39,891 nucleotides of DNA. Source: Deltaproteobacteria bacterium (lineage in GTDB: Bacteria; Desulfobacterota; GWC2-55-46; JADFVP01). This document shows positions 1 to 7,569 of the stretch, one piece after another. The notes below the pieces were generated by a model. The model ran no database searches, was not told where the DNA came from, and saw only the letters and a program-made list of their open reading frames with translations. Each line of letters opens with the position of its first letter. The first letter of the stretch is position 1. The DNA is taken from assembly GCA_029262515.1 (NCBI GenBank), contig JAJCZH010000030.1, positions 1 to 39,891 on the forward strand, written 5' to 3'. The translations under genes and the position numbers were made by a program.

Positions 1-319
1 GCAGCTCGACATCAGCCGGGTCGCCGTACCGCTGTATCGATACCGGTCCGGTAATTAAGATAACTGCGACTCCGAGTACCGCCGCCGAGGCGGCAACAAA
101 CGCGACCATAGGTGTGCGGCGACGGTACTGCCGCTTAACACCGGTGGTTTGCCGGACACCGTCAGTTCTAACGCCGCCGTCGGTGTCAAGAGCATTTAAC
201 GCTTTGGCTCGTACCTCTGCAAGGCGCGAAAGGTTATCTGCGTTTAACCGGTCGCTACTCTCGTCCAGAGTTGATATGACCTTTGCGACAAAGGCATCTT
301 CTTCTCTCTTTTTAATCAT
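1..319 (-). CDS. DUF3619-like membrane protein downstream of the ECF sigma factor (3' end outside window)
   Basis: The reading frame starts at the ATG at 319-317 and stays open to the window edge, giving 106 codons. The N-terminal half is a polar helical segment (MIKKREEDAFVAK..., then LNADNLSRLAEVRAKALNAL). A basic patch and one hydrophobic segment at about residues 69-90 follow. This is the layout of the DUF3619 family, which is commonly encoded just after an RpoE-like sigma factor in Betaproteobacteria. The ATG overlaps the sigma-factor TGA (ATGA), which points to translational coupling. An anti-sigma-like or membrane-sensing role is inferred from position only. The C-terminus lies outside the window. 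Confidence 0.6.
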   Translation of the reverse strand, partial: MIKKREEDAFVAKVISTLDESSDRLNADNLSRLAEVRAKALNALDTDGGVRTDGVRQTTGVKRQYRRRTPMVAFVAASAAVLGVAVILITGPVSIQRYGDPADVEL

Positions 320-846
320 GGCCAGTGTTCCTCCAGCTTATCGCGCAGCGCATGCACAGCCCTTGAGTAGAGTGTCTTTATGGTCCCTTCGCTGCAACCC
401 ATAACTTCAGCCGTCTCGTTCACACTCAGCCCTTCCCAGGCCCTTAGCAGAAAGGCTTGCTGCTGGCGTATAGAGAGGTTTCTAAGGGCCGAGTCGAGCA
501 CCGTAATAGCGTTCGTCGTAAGCGCATGCTTTTCGGGTGTTCGACCCTTTGGGTCTGCAAGTCCTTCAATCGGGTCTTGTTGCTCTTCGGCCCCGTTACT
601 CTTTAAACCGTTAAGCCAGACCATACAGCGGTTTCGAATAGACCTTCGTCGCCCCCAGTCACGAATACTATTTTGCAGAATTCTGAAAAAGAGCAGTCGC
701 CATTCATCCGGGGGGTTGTCGGAGTAAGACCTGACGAGCCCGAGCATGGAGTCTTGTACTATATCGAGGGCGTCTTCGGTATTTCCTGTCGCGATCTGTG
801 CCATCCGAAGAGCCCTGCGTTCAACTGATTTCAGAAACTGCTCCAT
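316..846 (-). CDS. ECF-type RNA polymerase sigma-70 family sigma factor
   Basis: This 176-aa protein has the two-domain ECF layout. Region 2 is at about residues 5-75, with the core-binding/-10 helix around ALDIVQDSMLGLV and FFRILQNSIRDW. A linker follows, then region 4 at about 112-170, with the HTH LSVNETAEVMGCSEGTIKTL. It would direct RNA polymerase to an extracytoplasmic-stress type regulon. It resembles the RpoE-like sigma factors that precede DUF3619 genes. Its TGA overlaps the next ATG by four bases, and it starts 72 bases after the repeat-protein gene, so the three genes are a plausible operon. The ribosome-binding site is weak (AGAAGAGCCGG). No zinc-binding anti-sigma factor is seen nearby. 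Confidence 0.85.
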   Translation of the reverse strand: MEQFLKSVERRALRMAQIATGNTEDALDIVQDSMLGLVRSYSDNPPDEWRLLFFRILQNSIRDWGRRRSIRNRCMVWLNGLKSNGAEEQQDPIEGLADPKGRTPEKHALTTNAITVLDSALRNLSIRQQQAFLLRAWEGLSVNETAEVMGCSEGTIKTLYSRAVHALRDKLEEHWP

Positions 847-897
847 TACCCGGCTCTTCTCTACTGGCTCCCACTGATATGGTCTGTCATGATGTCG

Positions 898-931
898 GTT
901 TACTCACCTGAACCCTGTTTACTCACCTGAA
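898..931. repeat. tandem duplication of about 15 bp at the 3' end of the repeat-protein gene
   Basis: GTTTACTCACCTGAA occurs at 898-912 and again at 917-931, a 19-bp step. On the minus strand the upstream copy carries the last codons and stop (Ser-Gly-Glu-stop) of the 142-aa gene, and the second copy repeats them after the stop. It looks like a recent slippage or duplication that is neutral to the protein. Confidence 0.7.
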
Positions 932-1347
932 GGATGCCGTCTGTCATACCTGCTGTGGAGTCGTTCACCGCGTCTGTCTAATTTCCGGTCTATCTTCTTA
1001 CCGCGCCTGTCGAGCTTGCGATCTATTCTTTCACCACGCCTGTCGAGTTTATAGTTAATGCGTTCGCCTTTACGCTCAAAACGCTCAGCTAACCTTTCGT
1101 TGCCATGTTGACGAGCCCTGTCTGCTTTACGGTCAAAGCGATTCTCTATACGGTCGCCTTTACGGTCGAGGTGCCTTTCTATACGGTCGCCTTTGCGGTC
1201 GAGGCGCTCTTCTATGCGGTCGCCTCTTCTGTCGAACCGGTCTTCAATAACCTGGCCGGGGTCATTCTCTGTTGCATAAGCGCTCGATAAAGGTATAAGA
1301 ACAGTTGCAGCCAATACAAGAAAGCTCTTCATTCCGGTTCTTTTCAT
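919..1347 (-). CDS. exported protein built of 11-residue Asp-Arg-rich repeats
   Basis: This 142-aa protein starts with a signal peptide (MKRTGMKSFLVLAATVLIPLSSAYA, cleavage after Ala25). Almost all of the mature chain is about eight repeats of an 11-residue unit of the type L/F-DRKGDRIE-x-x, with one irregular insert around GNERLAERFERK. An 11-residue period with hydrophobic L/F and I positions fits a hendecad helix or coiled coil with very high charge. It is therefore probably a soluble or surface-associated periplasmic helical rod. Similar DRRGDR-type proteins occur next to sigma factors, but no function is known to me. A good Shine-Dalgarno (AAGGAGA) precedes the ATG. It is probably the first gene of the sigma-factor operon. 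Confidence 0.7.
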   Translation of the reverse strand: MKRTGMKSFLVLAATVLIPLSSAYATENDPGQVIEDRFDRRGDRIEERLDRKGDRIERHLDRKGDRIENRFDRKADRARQHGNERLAERFERKGERINYKLDRRGERIDRKLDRRGKKIDRKLDRRGERLHSRYDRRHPSGE

Positions 1348-1778
1348 TTCCGTCTCCTTAACATTTGTAGGTTATATGTATTCTACGCCCTTACTTATAC
1401 AAACGTCTTTAGGGGAGATCGGTTGACAAAATTTATTGTTGTGAAACCAGAAAAATCGGAGACCGAGCGCTCTTATGGCGAGCAGGCTCTATTTTATCAA
1501 GTCCGGAACTTTATTCGATTGTACTAACCTCTGAAGCATACAGTCAAGTCAGTATCGATTGTTCATGGGTCGGAAGCGGAAGTTTTTGAGTCTAAAGCCG
1601 GGATCGCCGGTTATGCGATTGGCCATGATATTGTCGAGTTAAAAAGGGAACTACTATGCGGATTATATCCACAAGTCCTAACTGATTGATTATCTCAAAA
1701 ATGAGGATTACTGATTGAAGCTGAAATACGAAGTAGCGCTGCTTATAAAATAGTAACCGCTTTATAATGCGCGGTTCA
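1348..1778. other. intergenic region with possible gene remnant and a weak terminator
   Basis: No intact gene is seen in these 430 bases. On the plus strand, a readable stretch from 1424 (FIVVKPEKSETERSYGEQ...) stops at a TAA near 1524. A further stretch in another frame (about 1560-1670, containing GIAGYAIGHDIVELKREL) looks protein-like. Together they could be a decayed gene with frameshifts, but I recognise no family. At 1755-1776 an AACCGC/GCGGTT hairpin followed by a T-rich run on the minus strand could terminate the downstream GGDEF-EAL gene. Confidence 0.3.
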
Positions 1779-4460
1779 TCAAGCGGACTTTTTAGTTTTT
1801 TTATATTCCACCGGATCTAGAGACTCAACAACAAAGCGCCAACCTTTTTTTAGTAACCCGGTAACATCATCACAAAGCAGCGCCCTTGAGAACAGATACC
1901 CTTGAACCCTGTTGCATTTAAGAGTATTGAGCAGCTCAAGTTGTTCTCTTGACTCTACTCCCTCGGCAATGATATCCATTTGCAAGTTATGAGCCATCTG
2001 AATAATAGCCTTGGCAATGACGATATCGTCAGGGCTTACCGTTATATCCTTCATAAAAGACTGGTCAATCTTTAACATATCAATAGGCATCCTTTTAAGG
2101 TATTCAAGGGAAGAGTATCCTGTGCCAAAGTCATCTATTGAAAGCCGTAGCCCCATAGACTTTAATTCATGCAGTATCTTTAAGGTCGAGTCCACATCCT
2201 TCATGACTATCGATTCGGTAAGTTCAAGCTCAAGGTACTTAGGGGCAAGGCCGGTCTCGTCCAGTATAGTTTTCACCTTGTCAACGAACTCTTTTTGCTT
2301 AAACTGAAGCATTGAGATGTTCACTGAGACGGTTACCTCATTAAGCCCGGCATCTTGCCATTTTTTGTTCTGCCTGCAGGCCTCACGCAACACCCACTCC
2401 CCTAGGGGTATTATAAGCCCGGTATCCTCTGCTACCGGTATAAACTCTCCAGGAGATATTAGTTCACCTTCGGGTTCCTGCCAACGTACAAGAGCCTCAA
2501 GACCAAATATCTCGCCTGTCGCAGTATTAACTTGTGGCTGATAGTGGATCAGGAACTCATCTTTTTCAATCGCTTGACAGAGTTTGTTGCCGAGCGTAAG
2601 CCTTTTAGCAATACCTTCGTCCATAGTGGAGTTGTAAAAACAGTAGCTGTTTCTACCTTCGTCTTTTGATTTGTACAGAGCGATATCAGCATTTTTTATA
2701 AGAGTATCGGCATCCACGCCGTCATTAGGATAGATGCTGATGCCCATACTCACCGAGATAGAGAACTTTTGCCCATTGATGTTAAAGGGGCCTTTGAATG
2801 CTGAAAAGATATTTTCTGCAATCTTTGATATGTCCTTAATGCTCTTTATATTTTGAGCAACAACCGTAAATTCGTCTCCTCCCTGGCGTGCCAGCGTATC
2901 GGACTTACGTAGATACCCTGTCAACCTATTAGCCACGTTCTTAAGAACTTCATCACCCATGGTATGTCCGAGGGTGTCGTTAATAATCTTAAACCTGTCG
3001 AGGTCAAAGAAAAGAACGGCAAAAATAGTACTCTGCCTTTGTGCCATGATTAGCGCCTGATCAATACGGTCCAATAGAAGCGCACGGTTTGGAAGGCCTG
3101 TCAGTTGATCGTAATAGGCCATATGGGATATTTGCTCTTCTGACCGTTTACGCTCTTCGACCTCTTTTGAAAGCAGGTCGCGAGATACAGTCGTCTGTTG
3201 CAGGTTCTCTACCATTTCGTTGAAGTGGTTTGCAAGATCACGGAACTCGTCCCTGCTCTTTAGCTCTATTCTATGGGTAAGGCCACCTTCTCCTATACTC
3301 TTTGCACCTTTACTAAGTTTGTTGAGAGAGGTTATTATGCCTCTTGTCACCCAAACGGAAAGGAAGACGACAGAACCCGTAACAACCAAAAGCAGGAGTG
3401 CGCCCTTTACGGCGGCATTAAACATTAAACGACTCAGCCTGGAGGACATCTCTTCAACCTCTTCCCGGCTGTCCTCCATAAGCTCGGCTATCGCCGGAAA
3501 GATGACATTCTTGGCAAGCGGCTTAACCTCCTTATTCAACACAAGATTTCCTTCTCCAACCTTACCTGCCTCTCTTAACAGATGAGCTTTCCGGAACATT
3601 GCAAGTAACTCGTACTGTGTATACATAATAGTTTTAGCCAGTTGCAGATCATCATCTTCACCCTCCACGCCGTCAAGAGTATGGACGCTAAGTTGATAGA
3701 TCAAATCATCGATAGCCCTTGTTACATTGACTCCATATTCAACAAACTGCCGGCTCTCCTCTTCACCGCCCGTTGCGACAAAGAAAGTCGCTTCCTGAAT
3801 CTCTCTTTGCAGATTTGTATTTATATCGTTGACAGATAGAAAATAACCGAAGGCCGCCTTGGTATTGCTCAACTCCCTAAGCTCTCTACCCCCGACCCAT
3901 GGCATAGAGCCCATGCTCATATAGAGTTCATCAAAAGCGTTCTTAACGAGTTCCACTTCATCATTTACGGCTCTATCTATGTCGGGCAACAAGACAATAT
4001 CTACATACCGCTCAACATCCTCTCCAAGCAGCTTTATAGCTTCATCCTTTTTCCCGGCATCCATAAGAGCAACGCTATCCGAAATCATGCTCGTGGCCTC
4101 ATCGTACTTATCACTTATTTCCTTGCCCATATAGTTCTGCATTGTAACTTTTTGATCTGCCAGCCTGGCTTCTTCGACCGTTACCCACTCGTTTAATGAA
4201 GCCTTTGTGGTCAGGCTGAGGGCATTCTGGGCAGAGCGCTCCTTTAAGTCGCCGGAAACGAAATAATCCATTGCAACGCGCATCTGGTCCTTCAAGCCGG
4301 TGTGAATTCTATTCACCGACTCTACATGATGGAGCGCACTATTTACTTCTTGCGTATGCTTGGAGATCTTTGTCAGATTCCACACCATAAAGCCGGCCAA
4401 TAGCATTGAGAAGGAACAAATAATAAATAGAATTAGTTTAAGCTTACTCTTTATGCTCAT
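1779..4460 (-). CDS. membrane diguanylate cyclase/phosphodiesterase (sensor-HAMP-GGDEF-EAL)
   Basis: This 893-aa protein makes and/or degrades c-di-GMP at the inner membrane. An N-terminal membrane segment (about residues 7-30) and a second one (about 350-375) bracket a roughly 320-residue, mostly helical periplasmic domain of unknown ligand. A HAMP linker (about 375-430) follows. The GGDEF domain (about 445-610) has an intact GGDEF motif near residue 527 and an RxxD inhibitory site (RKSD) five residues before it. The EAL domain (about 625-875) has EALVR, LTES and DDFGTGYSS. Both active sites look complete, so it may be bifunctional or switch with the sensor. It stands alone, with ATG preceded by a weak CAGG ribosome site. 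Confidence 0.9.
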   Translation of the reverse strand: MSIKSKLKLILFIICSFSMLLAGFMVWNLTKISKHTQEVNSALHHVESVNRIHTGLKDQMRVAMDYFVSGDLKERSAQNALSLTTKASLNEWVTVEEARLADQKVTMQNYMGKEISDKYDEATSMISDSVALMDAGKKDEAIKLLGEDVERYVDIVLLPDIDRAVNDEVELVKNAFDELYMSMGSMPWVGGRELRELSNTKAAFGYFLSVNDINTNLQREIQEATFFVATGGEEESRQFVEYGVNVTRAIDDLIYQLSVHTLDGVEGEDDDLQLAKTIMYTQYELLAMFRKAHLLREAGKVGEGNLVLNKEVKPLAKNVIFPAIAELMEDSREEVEEMSSRLSRLMFNAAVKGALLLLVVTGSVVFLSVWVTRGIITSLNKLSKGAKSIGEGGLTHRIELKSRDEFRDLANHFNEMVENLQQTTVSRDLLSKEVEERKRSEEQISHMAYYDQLTGLPNRALLLDRIDQALIMAQRQSTIFAVLFFDLDRFKIINDTLGHTMGDEVLKNVANRLTGYLRKSDTLARQGGDEFTVVAQNIKSIKDISKIAENIFSAFKGPFNINGQKFSISVSMGISIYPNDGVDADTLIKNADIALYKSKDEGRNSYCFYNSTMDEGIAKRLTLGNKLCQAIEKDEFLIHYQPQVNTATGEIFGLEALVRWQEPEGELISPGEFIPVAEDTGLIIPLGEWVLREACRQNKKWQDAGLNEVTVSVNISMLQFKQKEFVDKVKTILDETGLAPKYLELELTESIVMKDVDSTLKILHELKSMGLRLSIDDFGTGYSSLEYLKRMPIDMLKIDQSFMKDITVSPDDIVIAKAIIQMAHNLQMDIIAEGVESREQLELLNTLKCNRVQGYLFSRALLCDDVTGLLKKGWRFVVESLDPVEYKKTKKSA

Positions 4461-4850
4461 GCCTGTTCACTATCTCACAAGTTGATTTCGTTTGTTTTTC
4501 TCGGCGACTGGGCTTTGTGTACTCTTATACTGCCTATATATAAAGTAATACCTCTTGAACCTATCGACATCTAGAGTTGTTTTCTAAAGTATAAACGTAC
4601 TGAAAATATTGGAACACAAGCACATAATCCTATTGTTGTTGATGCTGATGGTGAGGGCATTCTTGTTTTGCAAAGAGAGTATTTATTGAACATCTCCAGG
4701 AGATAAACTCACACTAGAAATGTTTGAGTTTTTAGGCTGGTTTTGGAGCTCGGGGCTACTACAGGGAGGAAAGTCTACAAAGATACGATTACTGTTTGTC
4801 AATTATCCTAGAATAAAAACCGGATGGGCCGTTGGTCTTTAATACCGGCA
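4461..4850. other. 390-base gap without recognisable gene
   Basis: Only short open stretches are present, for example a plus-strand piece reading NPIVVDADGEGILVLQREY near 4627-4690, which ends at a stop and lacks a start with a ribosome site. It could be a gene relic. The minus-strand sequence just after the 4851 stop carries a loose CCGG-based hairpin followed by five T residues (about 4815-4845), a weak terminator candidate for the receiver-PilZ gene. Confidence 0.25.
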
Positions 4851-5585
4851 TCAAACCTGACTTTGTGAGCGCATAGTGATAAAATTTTCCAATGTCTCTT
4901 GGTCATCTTTCGACACCCCGATAAACATCAGCCCGTACCCGCATAAAACGGACTGGTCTGCCAGATTGTCTATTGCCCACTTGAGTGTGCTTTTAATATT
5001 TAAGACCTTGTCTATCCCAGGCAATGAGAACTTAAGGTCAAGCTCTGTTTTATCATCAAGTTCAGCCCCTGTATACAAGAATGCCCCACTTTCGCTTATA
5101 TTGATAATGGTGCCTGTAGAGCCGAAATTTCCAAGCGAAAAGTCTACAGGTATAGATACTGACAACCTTTCCCTGTGTAAGCCTTTGGCTACCTTATCGG
5201 TAAATAGCAGCTTGTTCACCTGAAAGATGATCTGCTCGGCCGCCAAACTTTTTGACATAAACCCCGACACACCGAGATCTGTTAGTTGTTCTACCACCTC
5301 TGAGGTTTCATAAGCACCTGTTACCGCAAGTATTGGAAATTTGCCAATATATCCATGATCACCCATCCATTGTAAAACACCGTAGCCGTCAAGGTCAGGC
5401 ACCTGCACGTCAAGTATCAGAAGGTCTATCCAGTCAGGGTTAATTCTTATAGCCTCTATAACCTCATTCCTATTCTCGGCATAATTGATATTGTGTCCTG
5501 CCCAAATAAGTACGTTGCTCAATTTGATTCTAAAAAACAAAGAATCGTTAGCGACAAGAATATTCATCGATTTTTTCGTAGACAT
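4851..5585 (-). CDS. response-regulator receiver domain fused to PilZ domain
   Basis: The start is taken at the ATG at 5585, which has an AAGGGA ribosome site 8 bases upstream. A longer frame to 5663 lacks one. The 244-aa product has a receiver domain (residues 7-120) with Asp14, phospho-acceptor Asp59, Thr89 and Lys112. Only one acidic residue (AND) sits where two are usual. A PilZ-like domain follows (about 135-240). Its second c-di-GMP motif is clear (NISESG), but the RxxxR motif is imperfect (KGLHR, or RER). It would couple phosphorelay input to c-di-GMP-responsive output. No cognate histidine kinase is adjacent, and the GGDEF-EAL gene follows 390 bases downstream on the same strand. Confidence 0.8.
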   Translation of the reverse strand: MSTKKSMNILVANDSLFFRIKLSNVLIWAGHNINYAENRNEVIEAIRINPDWIDLLILDVQVPDLDGYGVLQWMGDHGYIGKFPILAVTGAYETSEVVEQLTDLGVSGFMSKSLAAEQIIFQVNKLLFTDKVAKGLHRERLSVSIPVDFSLGNFGSTGTIINISESGAFLYTGAELDDKTELDLKFSLPGIDKVLNIKSTLKWAIDNLADQSVLCGYGLMFIGVSKDDQETLENFITMRSQSQV

Positions 5586-5992
5586 AAGTAATCCCTTCAA
5601 TACCATGATAATTGCATACTGTTTAATATGTGTCAGGTTAACAGATATACACAAAGCAATCAATCTGATCTTTCTAGTTGAATTGTATAGACTCTTCAGC
5701 TCTTTGGTCCATTTAATAATGGGCTTGTGTTTATTTCCAGCATAACTGTCACGTATAGCGATAGTTATACTGGAAAAGCAAAGTACAGGAAGTAGCCCTT
5801 AAAAGCCTGGCAGGTCTGAGGAATTAAAGGCCAGGGTATTGGCTCGCCTAAGACCTCTCAACTCTGAGGGGGGACCAAATAGTAGGGGCTGGTCGTGTAC
5901 CCAGAGTGCTTTATATGTGTGTATCCTTATTATTTTTGCCTTAGATTGTTTTGTAGCTTCTTTATTACTAAAAATATGTAGTAAGTTTTTGC
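5586..5992. other. intergenic region with a possible structured RNA element
   Basis: No gene is seen. At 5812-5856 a long-range stem forms: AGGTCT (5812-5817) with AGACCT (5851-5856), extended by AGG/CCT after one mismatch, enclosing a GGCC/GGC sub-hairpin. A second CTC/GAG hairpin follows at about 5856-5870. It could be an RNA leader or relic. No known riboswitch consensus was recognised. At about 5744-5770 there is an additional ATAACT/AGTTAT inverted repeat. Confidence 0.25.
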
Positions 5993-6029
5993 AAAAAAAA
6001 AGGGGCTACGTCAAATGACGTAACCCCTT
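5993..6029 (-). terminator. rho-independent terminator of tRNA-Phe
   Basis: On the minus strand, AAGGGG and TACGTCA pair with TGACGTA and CCCCTT across a two-base loop with one mismatch. A run of eight or more T residues (the A run at 5993-6001 on the plus strand) follows immediately. It lies 77 bases past the tRNA 3' end. Confidence 0.85.
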
Positions 6030-6105
6030 CACTGCAACAATGGTCTATTATGCCGTAACAGCTTGAAGTGTAGGCTAACTTCAAGGCTTGCGACCGTATT
6101 GTTAG

Positions 6106-6181
<76 letters not shown>

Positions 6182-6194
6182 ATAAGAATTTACT

Positions 6195-6223
6195 TTTATA
6201 GAATAAAGGCCCTTTAATGTCAA
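6195..6223 (-). promoter_or_regulatory. sigma-70 promoter of tRNA-Phe
   Basis: On the minus strand, TTGACA (6218-6223) and TATAAA (6195-6200) are separated by 17 bases. The start would fall near 6188, just ahead of the mature 5' end at 6181. This is a near-consensus strong promoter, as expected for a stable RNA. Confidence 0.8.
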
Positions 6224-6385
6224 GTCTTTTGTAGAGCCTGTTAAAGCGCCGACCTCTTTATTTATACCGCGAATAAGCGTACTCTATAGAGCTGGCAGCT
6301 TAAAAAGTTATGGGCAAAAAAACTTTGTAGCTGTCAGCTATTTTTATGGCAGCGGACTGTAAAACCTGTTCAATTGTTAATAGTT

Positions 6386-6414
6386 TTGAATTTATCCGAA
6401 GAGTATAGTATAAA
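6386..6414 (+). promoter_or_regulatory. sigma-70-like promoter for the HD-GYP gene
   Basis: TTGAAT (6386-6391) and TATAAA (6409-6414) are spaced by 17 bases, predicting a start near 6421 and a leader of about 70 bases. Nothing else is seen in the 308 bases between tRNA-Phe and this gene besides the two promoters. Confidence 0.5.
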
Positions 6415-6489
6415 TAAGTTATTAAATATTGCAGTATCCGGTGTTTTCCCAAAAGCTTTGATATGTTGTCGCCTGGGGGGCTTTAAGTA

Positions 6490-7569
6490 GTGGCTGAAAC
6501 GGTTGAACAGAAAGAGAATGTTCTCGTTGTCGATGATGATGAATTTGTCAGGGATTCTACGACCCTGCTTTTAAAGAGGCACGGTTTTGTAGTTACCGCC
6601 TGTGTAAATGCGTCCGATGCTTTGCATAAGTTCATAAACGGCAACTATAGTACCGTTCTTACGGACATCAGAATGCCGGGGCTTTCCGGTATCGACCTTC
6701 TGGGTAAGATTCGCGAAATTAATACCGAGGTTCCGGTAATTATGATGACTGCATATGCGGACCTCGATTCTGCTGTAGGCGCAATTAAAAAGGGCGCCTT
6801 CGATTTTATAATGAAACCGTACACGCCTGAGTACCTTATTCACTCGCTCAACAAGGCGGTCAATTATAATCGGCTTATCCAGATGGAGAAGTCATATAAG
6901 CGCAGACTTGAGGCTGATGTCAGCAAGAGAACCCAGGAGTTGAACGACTCTTTTAAAAAGGTCAAGAACCTGAGTAATGAGGTGGCGATGAGGTTGACCG
7001 CTATTTCGGAGTTCAGAGATTTAGGCACCGGAGTCCACCTTAAGAGAATGGGCCGGTACTGTTCAAGGGTGGCACTTGAACTCGGTATGGATCAAGACTT
7101 TATAGATGAGCTTGTTTTTGCAAGCTCAATGCACGATATCGGCAAGATAGCGATACCAGATCGCGTACTTTTAAAACCGGGCCCGTTAACACCAGGTGAA
7201 TTCGCGACTATCCAGACCCATTCGGAGATAGGTTGTAAGATGCTCTCCGGCTCGGAATTCACTACCCTTCAGGTGGCTGCGACTATCGCGCACAGCCACC
7301 ACGAAAGGTGGGATGGAACCGGTTATCCTGATGGGTTGAGTGAAGGGGGCATACCGATAGAGGGGCGTATAGTTATGCTTGCAGATCAGTACGATGCCCT
7401 TAGGAGCAGCAGGCCGTACAAAGAGCCGTTCGATCACGGCAGGGCTTTTGAGATAATCACAAAAGGGGACGGAAGGACGGAACCGGAACACTTCGACCCG
7501 CAGATACTCGAAATTTTTAAAGAGAACCATCTCGTCTTCGACGAGATATTTACCTCCTGTCAGGGTTAA
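6490..7569 (+). CDS. response regulator with HD-GYP c-di-GMP phosphodiesterase output
   Basis: This 359-aa RpfG-like protein starts at a GTG preceded by a G-rich ribosome site (GGGGGG). The receiver domain (10-125) has DDD at 15-17, phospho-acceptor Asp59 and the Thr/Lys switch residues (MMTAYAD, MKPY). A coiled linker (about 130-175) leads to the HD-GYP domain, with HD at about residues 215-216 (MHDIGK), the second metal cluster [11 protein letters not shown] and GYP at about 278-280. HD-GYP enzymes hydrolyse c-di-GMP to pGpG or GMP, and phosphorylation of the receiver would control this. It is monocistronic. Its TAA overlaps the end of the convergent transglycosylase gene, so the two may interfere transcriptionally. 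Confidence 0.9.
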   Translation: MAETVEQKENVLVVDDDEFVRDSTTLLLKRHGFVVTACVNASDALHKFINGNYSTVLTDIRMPGLSGIDLLGKIREINTEVPVIMMTAYADLDSAVGAIKKGAFDFIMKPYTPEYLIHSLNKAVNYNRLIQMEKSYKRRLEADVSKRTQELNDSFKKVKNLSNEVAMRLTAISEFRDLGTGVHLKRMGRYCSRVALELGMDQDFIDELVFASSMHDIGKIAIPDRVLLKPGPLTPGEFATIQTHSEIGCKMLSGSEFTTLQVAATIAHSHHERWDGTGYPDGLSEGGIPIEGRIVMLADQYDALRSSRPYKEPFDHGRAFEIITKGDGRTEPEHFDPQILEIFKENHLVFDEIFTSCQG

